A DNA stretch of 37,229 bases from an uncultured OM182 clade bacterium (GCA_905182025.1 CAJJAA010000003.1:1-37229), one strand, 5' to 3'; counted from the first letter of the stretch, positions 17,379 through 26,118 are shown. Notes: generated from the sequence alone by a model not told the origin. Program-made: numbers and translations.

Positions 17379-18065
17379 GTGTGCGGTCGTTTTAATATTA
17401 TCTCGGACCCGCTTACGCAAATGATTATGCAGATTGTTGCGGGGCAGGTTCCAATTGAGTTGGAAACCCAGTACAACATTGCGCCGACACAGCAGGTGCC
17501 GGTGATACTGAAGTCTTCAGAAGGTGAATGGCTAGTCAATGATATGCGCTGGTGGCTGGTGCCGTACTGGGCGAACGAGCCCTCTTCGAAATACAGTATG
17601 TTCAATGCCAGGTCGGAAGGCTTGGCGAGCAGTCGCGCCTATCGAGAGCCATTTATAAGTCGCAGATGTATCGTGCCCGCGTCTAGTTATTACGAATGGG
17701 CTAAACAAGGCGGACAAAAAGTGCCTTACCTTATCGCGCCTGAGCAAGAGAACGGTTTCGCATTTGCTGGACTCTGGGACAGGTGGGAAAAAAAGGGTCA
17801 AGTCATCGAAAGTTGCACCATTATTACGGGCGCCGCACCAGCTGGTATGAGCGGCATTCATAACAGGATTCCGATCCATTTATCTGAACATGAAATTGAT
17901 CAATGGCTTGATGCTTCTGCAACTTCGAAGGACTTAGCGGCACTGCTCAATCCTGTGTTGAAATATCCATTGACGGTTACACCTGTATCCAGTTACGTCG
18001 GTAACTCACGAAACAAGGACGAGCGCTGTGTTGAACCTTTGGGTGAGATAATAGTTATTCACTAG
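17379..18065 (+). CDS. SRAP domain protein (YedK/HMCES family), abasic-site DNA-protein crosslinker
   Basis: 228 residues from GTG 17379. The start is fixed by biology: removal of the initiator exposes Cys2 in the sequence GTG-Cys-Gly-Arg-Phe, and Cys2 is the catalytic nucleophile. The other active-site residues fall where expected: N77 (FNARSE), E106 (ASSYYEW) and H161 (IHNRIPIH). YedK/HMCES proteins crosslink abasic sites in single-stranded DNA as a thiazolidine and shield them from nucleases and error-prone repair. The gene is tightly spaced after the aldo/keto reductase, which is unusual; no lexA-like operator is visible in the AKR upstream region. No defect is seen. Confidence 0.9.
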   Translation: MCGRFNIISDPLTQMIMQIVAGQVPIELETQYNIAPTQQVPVILKSSEGEWLVNDMRWWLVPYWANEPSSKYSMFNARSEGLASSRAYREPFISRRCIVPASSYYEWAKQGGQKVPYLIAPEQENGFAFAGLWDRWEKKGQVIESCTIITGAAPAGMSGIHNRIPIHLSEHEIDQWLDASATSKDLAALLNPVLKYPLTVTPVSSYVGNSRNKDERCVEPLGEIIVIH

Positions 18066-18179
18066 CCGTTTGAATGTTTAAGGCGATCGATCTGCAGATA
18101 CTGCTTATCTAGATTGAAGGCTATACATCTGAAAATATTTTCTTGTTAGCGACTAACTAAAAAGCTGACGCCTCGCAAG

Positions 18180-18401
18180 CTAGTTTCTTGATACGTGGAA
18201 GGTGCCATCATCGTCGAGATTTTCGAGCGTGTACTTTACTTCATCTGCTATGTCAGATGCTTTTCGGCCATTGTCGCGATAGCGTTCAAAAAGCTTCCAA
18301 ACGATTGCCTGTCCCAACGCGTTCAAGTCAACGTTGTTTTCTGTTGCTTCTTCAATCATCGCGGTTAAGTGTTTTTCAGCTATTGTGAACGAGCTTGCCA
18401 T
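18180..18401 (-). CDS. Small hypothetical protein, 73 residues
   Basis: ATG 18401 has a clear ribosome site (GAGGA about 7 bases upstream), so the gene is likely real. The product is acidic, soluble and helical, starting MASSFTIAEKHLTAMI and ending DDDGTFHVSRN, without signal peptide, cysteines or metal motif. I do not recognise a family. It is separated by about 145 bases from the dehydrogenase gene on the same strand and converges with the SRAP gene. A DNA- or protein-binding accessory role would be guesswork. Confidence 0.55.
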   Translation of the reverse strand: MASSFTIAEKHLTAMIEEATENNVDLNALGQAIVWKLFERYRDNGRKASDIADEVKYTLENLDDDGTFHVSRN

Positions 18402-18546
18402 AATAAAATCCTCGAATTGTTTATCGACTACTAATCATAGAGCGATCATGTAAAAGCGCAGATTAGTGCAAATTTTCGGGAATTTCCTTGATCTGTGTCC
18501 GTAGAGTTGGCAATTAGTTGATGTTGTAGGTCTATCGGAGTGAGCC

Positions 18547-19752
18547 TTACAAGTAAGTATGAGGAAACTTGCCAATCTCGCTTCTCGATATCATTTCTCG
18601 ATGCACCTCATCGGGTCCATCTGAAAGTCGCAAGGCCCGGTGTGCGGCCCACATTTTTGCCAGAGGTGTCTCGGCAGAGACACCCATACCACCAAACATT
18701 TGAATAGCTCGATCGATGACATTGAGGGTCATATTAGGTACCGCAACCTTCATCTGAGCAATATCGTTAATCGCCAATTCAAGACCTAGGCTGTCGAGTT
18801 GATGTGCGGCTTTAAGGGTAATAAGTCGACTCAGCTCTATATCAATTCGAGAGTTGGCAATAACGTCGACGTTACCACCGAGCTCCGACAGGGGTTTACC
18901 AAATGCGTAACGCGTCTTTGATCGTTTTACCATCAGTTCCAGTGCCCGTTCTGCAGCACCTATCGAACGCATACAGTGATGAATTCTGCCTGAGCTCAAT
19001 CTATCCTGGGCAATTTTGAAGCCTTGCCCCTGTTGCCCGATAATGTTTTCCCGAGGCAGCCGAACTTTGTTAAACCGAATGCGACCGTGACCGTGAGGAG
19101 CGTTATCATAGCCAAATACGGAAATCATTTGTTGTAGTTCAACACCTTCAGATTGCATTGGCACAAGCAGCATTGATTGGCGTTTATCGATGCTCTCATT
19201 CGGCTCGGTGACACACATAACAATGAGAAACTTGCAGTGCGGATCCCCAGCACCGGAGACCCACGATTTCTCCCCTTCGAGTATCCAATTATCGCCATCG
19301 AGATATGCGCTGGATGCTATGTTGGTGGCGTCAGAGGAGGCGACGGCGGGTTCAGTCATGGCGAACCCAGAGCGAATTTCACCGCTTAACAAGGGTTGAA
19401 GGTAATCTTCCTGTTGCTGTTTTGTGCCGTATCGTGCGAGTACTTCCATGTTGCCGGTATCCGGCGACGCGCAGTTAAAGACCTCCGCTGCGATATCGGT
19501 TCGTCCCATTTGCTCAGCGAGATGAGCGTACTCAACTTGATTAAATGACTGAGTGTCACTGTTGAGGAAAAGGTTGAACAGGCCAGCAGCCGATGCTTTT
19601 ATCTTCATTTTTTCCATGATCGGAGGCTGTTGCCATCGGTTAGCCTCTAGTTCCTGAGCATATTTATCTTCGTTGGGTATCACGACTTCACTAATAAATA
19701 GTCTGAGGTTTGTCAGGATTGGAGCGACGCGTTCCGAAATACCTATAAACAT
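18547..19752 (-). CDS. Acyl-CoA dehydrogenase, ACAD10/11-like
   Basis: 401 residues from ATG 19752, preceded by AGGAGG, which decides the start over upstream candidates. It has the motif order of the ACAD10/11-like bacterial group. MTEPAVASSDATNI is the acyl/FAD loop, followed by WVSGAGDPHCKFLIVM, FGYDNAPHGHGRI, GRIHHCMRSIGAAERALEL, YAFGKPLSELGGN, IQMFGGMGVS and LRLSDGPDEVHREMI at the end. The family oxidises medium to long, often branched or hydroxylated acyl-CoAs. The acyl-CoA synthetase is transcribed divergently 272 bases away, a sensible pairing for activation plus first oxidation. Full length, with no visible defect. Confidence 0.9.
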   Translation of the reverse strand: MFIGISERVAPILTNLRLFISEVVIPNEDKYAQELEANRWQQPPIMEKMKIKASAAGLFNLFLNSDTQSFNQVEYAHLAEQMGRTDIAAEVFNCASPDTGNMEVLARYGTKQQQEDYLQPLLSGEIRSGFAMTEPAVASSDATNIASSAYLDGDNWILEGEKSWVSGAGDPHCKFLIVMCVTEPNESIDKRQSMLLVPMQSEGVELQQMISVFGYDNAPHGHGRIRFNKVRLPRENIIGQQGQGFKIAQDRLSSGRIHHCMRSIGAAERALELMVKRSKTRYAFGKPLSELGGNVDVIANSRIDIELSRLITLKAAHQLDSLGLELAINDIAQMKVAVPNMTLNVIDRAIQMFGGMGVSAETPLAKMWAAHRALRLSDGPDEVHREMISRSEIGKFPHTYL

Positions 19753-19814
19753 GAGAGCCTCCTGTGGCTTGCGATCAATGGAAAGATAATGCAATCTGAT
19801 TTTGCACATAATGC

Positions 19815-19828
19815 ACAATCAGGATTGT
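19815..19828. promoter_or_regulatory. Candidate operator between dehydrogenase and acyl-CoA synthetase
   Basis: ACAATC-AG-GATTGT is a 14-base perfect inverted repeat. Its right edge runs into TTGACG (19828-19833), a -35-like hexamer for the rightward gene, although the -10 is poor. A TGCA-N5-TGCA pair sits beside it at 19803-19815. GAGCTAAT occurs twice downstream (19866-19873 and 19900-19907). These look like regulator sites for a divergent pair, but no regulator is identified. Confidence 0.3.
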
Positions 19829-20024
19829 TGACGTGAGAAGTAAAGCGCTGATTGATAAAAAACGTGAGCTAATCGTGTCCGTGATTTAGCAACAGCCTTG
19901 AGCTAATAAAGGCCATCAATTAGTAAGCGCGATGAGTGATGAAGTTTTTAGCAACATAGCTGCGATGATTCTAACAGTGCTTTGTTATCTAGACACACAA
20001 GATTTAATTATAGGGGAAGCAATA

Positions 20025-21608
20025 ATGAGTGGACCGCTGCGGATTGAGGAATGCGTACTAACTGGTATGACGCTCGCGTTTCATGCACAGGAACGTCCGC
20101 AGAAGATGGCGGTTTCCAGCAATTACGGCGAGCGAAGTTTTGATAGCCTTAACCGTCGGGTTAATCAGCTTGCTAGAGTGCTCAGAGAGGCAGGGTTAAA
20201 ACCCGATGATGGTGTCGCAATGCTACTGACAAATCGCCCAGAGTTTATTGAAGTTTATTATGCCTGTATGCGAGCAGGGTTTCGTGTCACGCCGATTAAT
20301 TGGCACTTGAAGGGAGACAATGCTTCCTACATTGTCGAAAACTCGGAAGCCAGAGCCTTTATCGCAGATATTAGATGTTCCGAACCCGCAATCGATGCGT
20401 TACGAGATAACCTCGAAAATGTCAAAATCGCCCTGTCAGTCGGCGGACATATCGAAGGTTTTGACGCCTACGACGACAAGCTTGAAAGCGTAGATGATAG
20501 CAATCTTGTCGACCCGGAAATAGGCACACAAATGCTCTATACGTCCGGCACGACGGGTCGACCAAAGGGTGTTTATCGTGATCGCGTACCACCGGCTGCG
20601 GCACCTGCAGCGTCTGTGACACGAACCAGTGATGCAGCTCAATACGATCCTGATACTGACATGGCATTGTGTACAGGGCCCGCCTATCATGCGGCGCCAT
20701 TGGTGATCAATATCGTCGGTCCCCTTACACAGGGTGTTGGTGTTGTGTTAATGGATAAATGGGATGCTGAGCAAACGCTGCAATTGATTGAGCAGCACAA
20801 CATCACTCACACCCATATGGTTGCGACGATGTTCCATCGGCTTTTGTCGCTTCCGGATGCAACAAAAAGTAAATACAACACGGCGTCTTTAAAATTTGTC
20901 ATTCATGGTGCCGCGCCGTGTCCGGTGCATGTAAAACAAAACATGATGGCTTGGTTCGGTCCGGTTATATTTGAATACTATGCAGCGACAGAAGGCGGCG
21001 GTGGTTTTTTTGTTGAACCTCAGGAATGGTTGGATAAGCCGGGTACGGTAGGCAAGGCACCGTCAGACGCTGACAACAAGATATGCGACGACGAAGGTCG
21101 CGAAGTCGAAACCGGTGAAGTTGGGACAATCTACTTTAAAGCGCCAGCGTTAAAATTTGTCTATTACAAAGACAGTGAAAAGACGAGTAGTAGTTATATG
21201 GGTGACTATTTTACCCTTGGCGATATGGGCTATTTTGATGCCGACGGTTATTTATTTCTCACCGGTCGTAGTGCAGAAACCATTATCTCTGGTGGCGTAA
21301 ATATATACCCACAAGAAAGCGATGACGTTTTACTGAAACATCCAGCTGTGGCAGATGTTTGCACCGTGGGTGTGCCCAATGAAGAGTGGGGCGAGGAGGT
21401 TAAGTCGATCGTGCAAGTCGCGCAAGGGCTAGAGGCCAACGACGCTTTGGTTGCGGAACTTATCGCATTTGTGCGCGAACATCTGGCAGCGTTTAAATGT
21501 CCGAAGAGTATCGATTTTATTGTCGATCTACCAAGATTACCGTCAGGCAAAATTCAACGACGGCTTGTAAGAGCTCCCTATTGGGAAGGTCGTGATAGGC
21601 AGATCTAA
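20025..21608 (+). CDS. Acyl-CoA synthetase (AMP-forming)
   Basis: 527 residues from ATG 20025, preceded by AGGGGAAG; a longer in-frame reading from 19932 lacks this. The adenylation P-loop is MLYTSGTTGRPKGVYR near residue 172. Further core motifs are EYYAATEGGGGF, YFTLGDMGYFDADGYLFLTGR and VNIYPQESDDVL. The catalytic lysine lies in LPSGKIQRRLVR near the end. It activates a carboxylic acid to acyl-AMP and then acyl-CoA. The neighbouring dehydrogenase suggests a fatty or branched acid; the sequence does not name the chain. It is FadD/CaiC-like and full length. It converges with the small membrane protein 19 bases downstream. Confidence 0.9.
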   Translation: MSGPLRIEECVLTGMTLAFHAQERPQKMAVSSNYGERSFDSLNRRVNQLARVLREAGLKPDDGVAMLLTNRPEFIEVYYACMRAGFRVTPINWHLKGDNASYIVENSEARAFIADIRCSEPAIDALRDNLENVKIALSVGGHIEGFDAYDDKLESVDDSNLVDPEIGTQMLYTSGTTGRPKGVYRDRVPPAAAPAASVTRTSDAAQYDPDTDMALCTGPAYHAAPLVINIVGPLTQGVGVVLMDKWDAEQTLQLIEQHNITHTHMVATMFHRLLSLPDATKSKYNTASLKFVIHGAAPCPVHVKQNMMAWFGPVIFEYYAATEGGGGFFVEPQEWLDKPGTVGKAPSDADNKICDDEGREVETGEVGTIYFKAPALKFVYYKDSEKTSSSYMGDYFTLGDMGYFDADGYLFLTGRSAETIISGGVNIYPQESDDVLLKHPAVADVCTVGVPNEEWGEEVKSIVQVAQGLEANDALVAELIAFVREHLAAFKCPKSIDFIVDLPRLPSGKIQRRLVRAPYWEGRDRQI

Positions 21609-21626
21609 TAGGGCAGTAGGTATCTG

Positions 21627-22235
21627 TTAGAGAGGCTCATTGTTAAAGCTGACCAGTAGTCTTAGCAAATTTTTGAAGCTAGTCTTTAGTTCGCTACCTT
21701 CGAAGTGATGATGTTCTGCTATTTTATGAAATTCAGTCAGTATCATTGTATAGGCAGAGAGGTGTGAATGACTCAATTCAGCCGATACCGACAGCAGTGA
21801 ATCAAGCGTGGATAATCTTGTGCGCAGTAGTTGCTGAATCGCTCGAATTTGGTCATCAGTTATGGCAAAGCTACTACGACTGAGAGCTGCAAGTAACGCT
21901 TTTATGGGTTTACCATTGTGTCGTGTTTGACGCGTCCAATTATCATTGGCTTCTAATTTTATTTGTTCTTCAGGCGGCAATGAACTATTGATGATTGGAC
22001 AAATGAATCCTACCGCACCTGCGAGACTTTGTTTGAGGGCGTGTTTTCTTTCTTGATCTTTTCTTTCCTGAATCCAGGTGAAAATGCCAATGAAGAATAT
22101 CCCTTCCAGACAGAATCCGATGAGTTCAGGTAGCATGTTACCAACGAATGCACCTTCACCGCTTGCAAGTCCGAACCAAATCATCAGTAATCCGAGCAGT
22201 GCGGCGAAGATGGGTACGATTGGGTTCTTTAGCAT
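21627..22235 (-). CDS. Membrane protein of unknown function, two N-terminal TM segments
   Basis: 202 residues from ATG 22235, with AAGGAA about 10 bases upstream. Two hydrophobic segments, about residues 6-24 (VPIFAALLGLLMIWFGLAS) and 38-58, are joined by a short loop. They are followed by a charged WIQERKDQERKHALKQS linker and about 130 cytoplasmic, mostly helical residues. I do not recognise a family. It lies 45 bases downstream of the AlkX-like glycosylase on the same strand, so the two may share a transcript. No link between their roles is visible in sequence. Confidence 0.6.
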   Translation of the reverse strand: MLKNPIVPIFAALLGLLMIWFGLASGEGAFVGNMLPELIGFCLEGIFFIGIFTWIQERKDQERKHALKQSLAGAVGFICPIINSSLPPEEQIKLEANDNWTRQTRHNGKPIKALLAALSRSSFAITDDQIRAIQQLLRTRLSTLDSLLSVSAELSHSHLSAYTMILTEFHKIAEHHHFEGSELKTSFKNLLRLLVSFNNEPL

Positions 22236-22280
22236 TGATCACTATTCCTTGTGTTTTTCAGGTGTTTGTCTTTTACCCTA

Positions 22281-23531
22281 TTATTTCCCACTTATGATTT
22301 CATGTTGGGGTAACTGACCAAGAGACTGAGCTAGCCGCATTTTTTCATAGAGCTGTTTAAAGTGTTTGTTGGATTTTAGATTGATAAATCTAATCCTATT
22401 GCAATTCAGACTGTCGGCGAACGCTAGTAGCGCATCACTGAGCGCACTGAGGCTTTCGTCGTTAGGTGTTTGTTCAAACCATGCGTTATTTAGGTCAAGG
22501 ATGCGTTGTTTACGGTGCGCCTTAGCGTCAAGGCGACCGATAAATTTATCACCCAATAGGATCGGCAAGGTAAAGTATCCGTACACCCTTTTTGCTTGGG
22601 GTACGTAACACTCTAATAAATAGTTGAAACCAAATTGTTCCTGCAGTCTGTTTCTATTGATAACCAAGTTGTCGAAGGGCGATAGAATGACCGCACGCTT
22701 TTGTCCTATTCGGCTCGGTAGATTTTCTATCGAACGTGTGAGTGCATAGTGGGGCCTGTTGTTGATTGTATACTCCATGACGTCGCCGGTTTCTTTTAGC
22801 GTTTGCAGGGCTTGTTCGATACTAGGAATAATATTTATTTTAGAAAAACGTCGGATGGTGGGCCTTGCATATCCGATATCGCTTGAAGTGGCTATTCCGA
22901 GCGCCCCTAGCATCCTTTGCACATAATAAGTGCCGGTCTCTAGTGGTGTCGGCTTGGATGTATCGATGTGATCTGGAAGTATGTTTTCGGTCAGGTCGTA
23001 AACTTTCTGAAAACCTCGACGTTCTTTGACCATAAGTTCACCTGATAAAAACATATTTTCCATTACCTGCTTTGCGGGCTTCCAGTCCCACCAGCCCGTT
23101 GACTTTTTTGTATCCGTATTTTCAAAGTCTCTCGATTGGCAGGGTCCCTCAGTCAGAATTCGATTGATGATCTCTTTTTGAATTTTTTTGTCGACAGGTC
23201 TATGTTTTCGATAGCCTTGCATTGTGTTCATGTAGTACCGGTAGTCCTGAGTCGGAATATAGGCAGCGGCATGAGACCAATATTCAAATATTGTTTTTCT
23301 GTCTGAAAGTAGTCGATGAAGGTCTTGTTCTTGATAATTTGACACACGATTTTTTAGAACGTGATGATGAGCACGGTTAACAACGGAGATCGTATCAATT
23401 TGAACGTAGCTCAACTGCTCGATGGCTTTCTGTACGGCATTAATACCGCGACCGAGTTGGTCTGGCTTCAGAATACCTTGACCATGAAGGATGAGTCGAC
23501 GTGCGGTTTTTTGATCAATGCTGTTGCGCAT
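22281..23531 (-). CDS. DNA glycosylase of the AlkZ/AlkX (YcaQ, HTH_42) superfamily
   Basis: 416 residues from ATG 23531. The winged-helix glycosylase family signature is LSYVQIDTISVVNRAHHHVL (residues 40-59). Q44 and D46 form the QxD catalytic pair of the AlkX/YcaQ branch, while AlkZ itself has QxQ. Further family blocks are FEYWSHAAAYIP, WWDWKPAKQVMENMF, LLECYVPQAKRVYGYFTLPILLG and FIGRLDAKAHRK. AlkX-type enzymes unhook interstrand crosslinks and remove alkylated bases. The length equals the usual one for YcaQ. The gene is divergent from xni, another nucleic-acid enzyme. Confidence 0.85.
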   Translation of the reverse strand: MRNSIDQKTARRLILHGQGILKPDQLGRGINAVQKAIEQLSYVQIDTISVVNRAHHHVLKNRVSNYQEQDLHRLLSDRKTIFEYWSHAAAYIPTQDYRYYMNTMQGYRKHRPVDKKIQKEIINRILTEGPCQSRDFENTDTKKSTGWWDWKPAKQVMENMFLSGELMVKERRGFQKVYDLTENILPDHIDTSKPTPLETGTYYVQRMLGALGIATSSDIGYARPTIRRFSKINIIPSIEQALQTLKETGDVMEYTINNRPHYALTRSIENLPSRIGQKRAVILSPFDNLVINRNRLQEQFGFNYLLECYVPQAKRVYGYFTLPILLGDKFIGRLDAKAHRKQRILDLNNAWFEQTPNDESLSALSDALLAFADSLNCNRIRFINLKSNKHFKQLYEKMRLAQSLGQLPQHEIISGK

Positions 23532-23552
23532 GTATCTTTATTAACCTCTTAG

Positions 23553-23579
23553 CTGCCCCTAACGGGCAGGCATTTTTTT
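23553..23579 (+). terminator. Intrinsic terminator-like hairpin upstream of xni
   Basis: CTGCCC (23553-23558) and GGGCAG (23564-23569) pair with a 5-base loop, followed by a run of seven T (23573-23579). On the plus strand it has the form of a rho-independent terminator. It lies between divergent starts, not after a plus-strand gene, so its transcript is unclear: leader attenuation of xni, or a short RNA. Confidence 0.6.
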
Positions 23580-23600
23580 GTCGACAGTATTTTGTCGACA
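23576..23600. repeat. Tandem TTTTGTCGACA direct repeat
   Basis: TTTTGTCGACA occurs at 23576-23586 and again at 23590-23600, overlapping the T run of the hairpin. Each contains the palindrome GTCGAC, so the two sites are 14 bases apart centre to centre. They may be a pair of regulator sites, or chance in a short A/T-rich spacer. Confidence 0.4.
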
Positions 23601-23723
23601 TAACTTCAAGCGTAAACGCATGCTAAGCTTCAGGTTACTACATTAACAAGTCTAAAAAAGTGAGTCGCTGATTTTCGCGTGAACGATGACGTGAATCAGG
23701 GTCCAGTCAAAGGCGTCGGAAAG

Positions 23724-24521
23724 ATGGTAAAGGTACTATTAGTTGATGGACATAATCTGATCCGTCGAATTTATGAAGCCAGTCCGGAACGTCGGAGATT
23801 AGCGCCCGAGTCTGCCGAAGAGGTATTGACATCCTCGCTTCGATCGCTGCAACGTGCGTTGTTGACGCACAAGCCGAGTCACTGTGTGGTGGTGTTCGAT
23901 AGTCATGATGAGACCTGGCGTCACCGACTCTATGCCGAGTACAAGCAGGGGCGTAGTAAAACGCCTGAGATGTTACTAACCGGTTTATCGGCGTTTGAGC
24001 GCGTCTTTCTTGAAATCGGTGTGAAGAGTTTTACTTTTGCTGGCTACGAAGCCGATGATGTGATCGCCACGATGGCTGATCGCATAAGCAAAAGCGGTTC
24101 GCAGGCTGTCATCCTCTCGAGTGATAAAGGCTTCCTTCAGTTACTCGATAAACAGGTGCGCGTTTTTAATCATTTTGATCAAAAAGAATTGGATGCTAAG
24201 TTCGTTAGTGAAAAATTTGAAGTCGAGGTAAACCAGTTGACATCATTTTGGTCGCTAGCCGGCGATTCAAGCAACAACATCAAGGGCGTGCCTAAAATTG
24301 GAAAGAAGACGGCAGTATTGCTGTTACAGAAATACGACTTATTGCAGGATATTTACAATGATGTAGGCGCGACGGGCCCTGCTGAAAAGGTTCAAGCGCA
24401 TGAAGCGTTAGCGAGCCTCTGTCAGAGTCTCGTTACATTAAAGACAGACGTCGCACTTGATATTAATTTGAAGACATTTCGGCTCGATAAGCCTCAGTCA
24501 GGTTTAGATACAAGCCAATAG
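23724..24521 (+). CDS. xni: Flap endonuclease/5'-3' exonuclease Xni (ExoIX)
   Basis: 265 residues from ATG 23724; an in-frame GTG at 23679 is upstream but without a better site. It has the PIN-like 5'-nuclease core: VLLVDGHNLIRR (metal Asp), FDSHDETWRH, GYEADDVIAT, LSSDKGFLQLL and the helix-3-turn-helix KGVPKIGKKTAVLLLQKY. It resembles the free 5'-nuclease of E. coli (251 residues), not the N-domain of a Pol I polymerase, since no 3'-5' or polymerase domain follows. It cleaves 5' flaps during replication and repair. Full length. The upstream terminator-like hairpin suggests leader control, which is an inference. Confidence 0.88.
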   Translation: MVKVLLVDGHNLIRRIYEASPERRRLAPESAEEVLTSSLRSLQRALLTHKPSHCVVVFDSHDETWRHRLYAEYKQGRSKTPEMLLTGLSAFERVFLEIGVKSFTFAGYEADDVIATMADRISKSGSQAVILSSDKGFLQLLDKQVRVFNHFDQKELDAKFVSEKFEVEVNQLTSFWSLAGDSSNNIKGVPKIGKKTAVLLLQKYDLLQDIYNDVGATGPAEKVQAHEALASLCQSLVTLKTDVALDINLKTFRLDKPQSGLDTSQ

Positions 24522-24543
24522 TATGTTTCATTGGTTGATACTT

Positions 24544-24562
24544 TTTCGCTCGAATAGCGAAA
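24544..24562. terminator. Inverted repeat between convergent xni and channel-like genes
   Basis: TTTCGCT (24544-24550) and AGCGAAA (24556-24562) form a 7-bp stem with a 5-base loop, centred between the two convergent stops. There is no T run after it on either strand, so it is only a weak bidirectional terminator candidate. Confidence 0.3.
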
Positions 24563-24592
24563 CAGGTTATACAGGAGTAGGTGCTTTCGTGC

Positions 24593-25834
24593 TTACTCAA
24601 GCCAAGCAGCAGGAATATGTTCTTCGACCAGGCGTGTAATACTTATTGCATTGATATTGTGTTCGCGACCAACATCTAAAGCGAATTCCGAGATGCCATT
24701 CGTACGAGCAAAGATCAACGCATTTTTATACTTTTGTCGTATCCAAAGCGCCGTCCTTAAATTATTTGCCGCATTGCCCGTACCCAATATGACGACGGGC
24801 TCGTTTTTAGATAGATCGACGCTGGATTCTAACTTTCGCCATACTTCTGGATTGGATACATCGCCCTCGATGACAGCACGATTGTAGGTAGGTTGTTGTT
24901 TTTGTTGTTCATCAACAACTTCAATACGTCTATTGGCAGTGAGGTCGATGATGCTAACTTGATCGATTTGATCACTTGCGTTGTTTTGCAATTCTTCCAA
25001 AATCGTTTGACCAAAAAGCCCAAATCCAGCTAAGACAACGGTATCTTTTTCGGCGGTATGTGCAAAATGGTGAATCAATGAGTCCTGTACTAAGCCTTTG
25101 GCAGCAAGATTATATGAATTGAAACTTATCGATTGTTTTGCAATCTGTGTTTCTTGCATTGCGCGCAGAAACCGTAAACTTTGACAATGGATAATGATTC
25201 TGTGTTCCAGGCGAGGATATAGTCGTAAAATTTTACTCGCTGCTTCAAAGGCTTGAAAATTATCGTCACCCATTAGCGCCACGCGACGACATCGATGTAA
25301 CCTGAGTTCCTTGATAAGGAAGTCATGCGTAATGTCTCCCGTAATGACTTCTGCGCCGTAGGACTCCGACAGTTCAAGTTGACGAACACGATCTATTTTT
25401 TTATCCACAATCAGTACGGAGCGCGTCGGATGGTGTTTGCGCAAAACCCGAAGGTAACTGATGGCCATATCGCCTGAGCCGACAATCACAATATGGTCTT
25501 TCATTCGCTTCAGTCTCCACCGGTAGGGCGATACGACCGTGAGTACGGCTTCGACGACAGCCGAGGCCATTAGCAGCGGGCAACCAAAGTACGCTATCCA
25601 TAGAATGAATCGTCCAACCACAGGGCCACCTGTCGGCACACCAAGGTCCATGCCTCCAACAACAAATAGACCAAGGGCATAGTACGCCTTGACCCACACC
25701 GCTGATGCCACAATGTCGGGTCGTTCAGTCAGGGAAACACCGGAGGTGAGTCCAACTAATCCGCAGGAAAATAGTATGACGGCGGCAAACCAACGCCAAC
25801 TTATGTTCGTGGTGTGGATATTTTCTAATGCCAC
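24593..25834 (-). CDS. K+-channel-like membrane protein with two RCK/TrkA-N domains and a non-canonical pore
   Basis: 413 residues from ATG 25834. There are two membrane helices (about residues 13-33 and 74-99) with a re-entrant-type loop between them, as in two-TM potassium channels. The pore loop reads YYALGLFVVGGMDLGVP, where a channel would have TVGYGD, so K+ selectivity of the normal kind is not expected. Two Rossmann RCK/TrkA-N domains follow, beginning HIVIVGSGDMAISYL (near 114) and DTVVLAGFGLFGQTIL (near 261). These bind NAD(H) or nucleotides and gate the pore. It could be an altered ion channel or a membrane-linked nucleotide sensor. It converges with xni and is divergent from the surface protease. 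Confidence 0.78.
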   Translation of the reverse strand: MALENIHTTNISWRWFAAVILFSCGLVGLTSGVSLTERPDIVASAVWVKAYYALGLFVVGGMDLGVPTGGPVVGRFILWIAYFGCPLLMASAVVEAVLTVVSPYRWRLKRMKDHIVIVGSGDMAISYLRVLRKHHPTRSVLIVDKKIDRVRQLELSESYGAEVITGDITHDFLIKELRLHRCRRVALMGDDNFQAFEAASKILRLYPRLEHRIIIHCQSLRFLRAMQETQIAKQSISFNSYNLAAKGLVQDSLIHHFAHTAEKDTVVLAGFGLFGQTILEELQNNASDQIDQVSIIDLTANRRIEVVDEQQKQQPTYNRAVIEGDVSNPEVWRKLESSVDLSKNEPVVILGTGNAANNLRTALWIRQKYKNALIFARTNGISEFALDVGREHNINAISITRLVEEHIPAAWLE

Positions 25835-26053
25835 TTTGAATGTCTTGAGTGAGAGTGCGGCGAGTATATACCGGCGAGTGTGATTATGTGCGGAAGTTTG
25901 TGAATCGCACCGAAATGCGCACCGGTGGATGCTAGGCCTGAAATATCGCGCCAGCTTTCAAGCGAGGCGGCCTCGAAATTGTAGACAAGGTGAGGGTGAT
26001 TCTTCTTCTGCTGCTGCAGCTACAGCTGCGCAGGATGGTTCAAACGTGGAAAT

Positions 26054-26059
26054 TATAAT
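26054..26059 (+). promoter_or_regulatory. Candidate -10 box for the protease gene
   Basis: TATAAT in an A/T-rich patch 170 bases before the ATG at 26229. The -35 side is not convincing. Confidence 0.3.
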
Positions 26060-26118
26060 ATAGGGTATTTTGTATATAAATTAAGCAGCCAGTGTTACGG
26101 TAAACTCGGCCTCCATGG

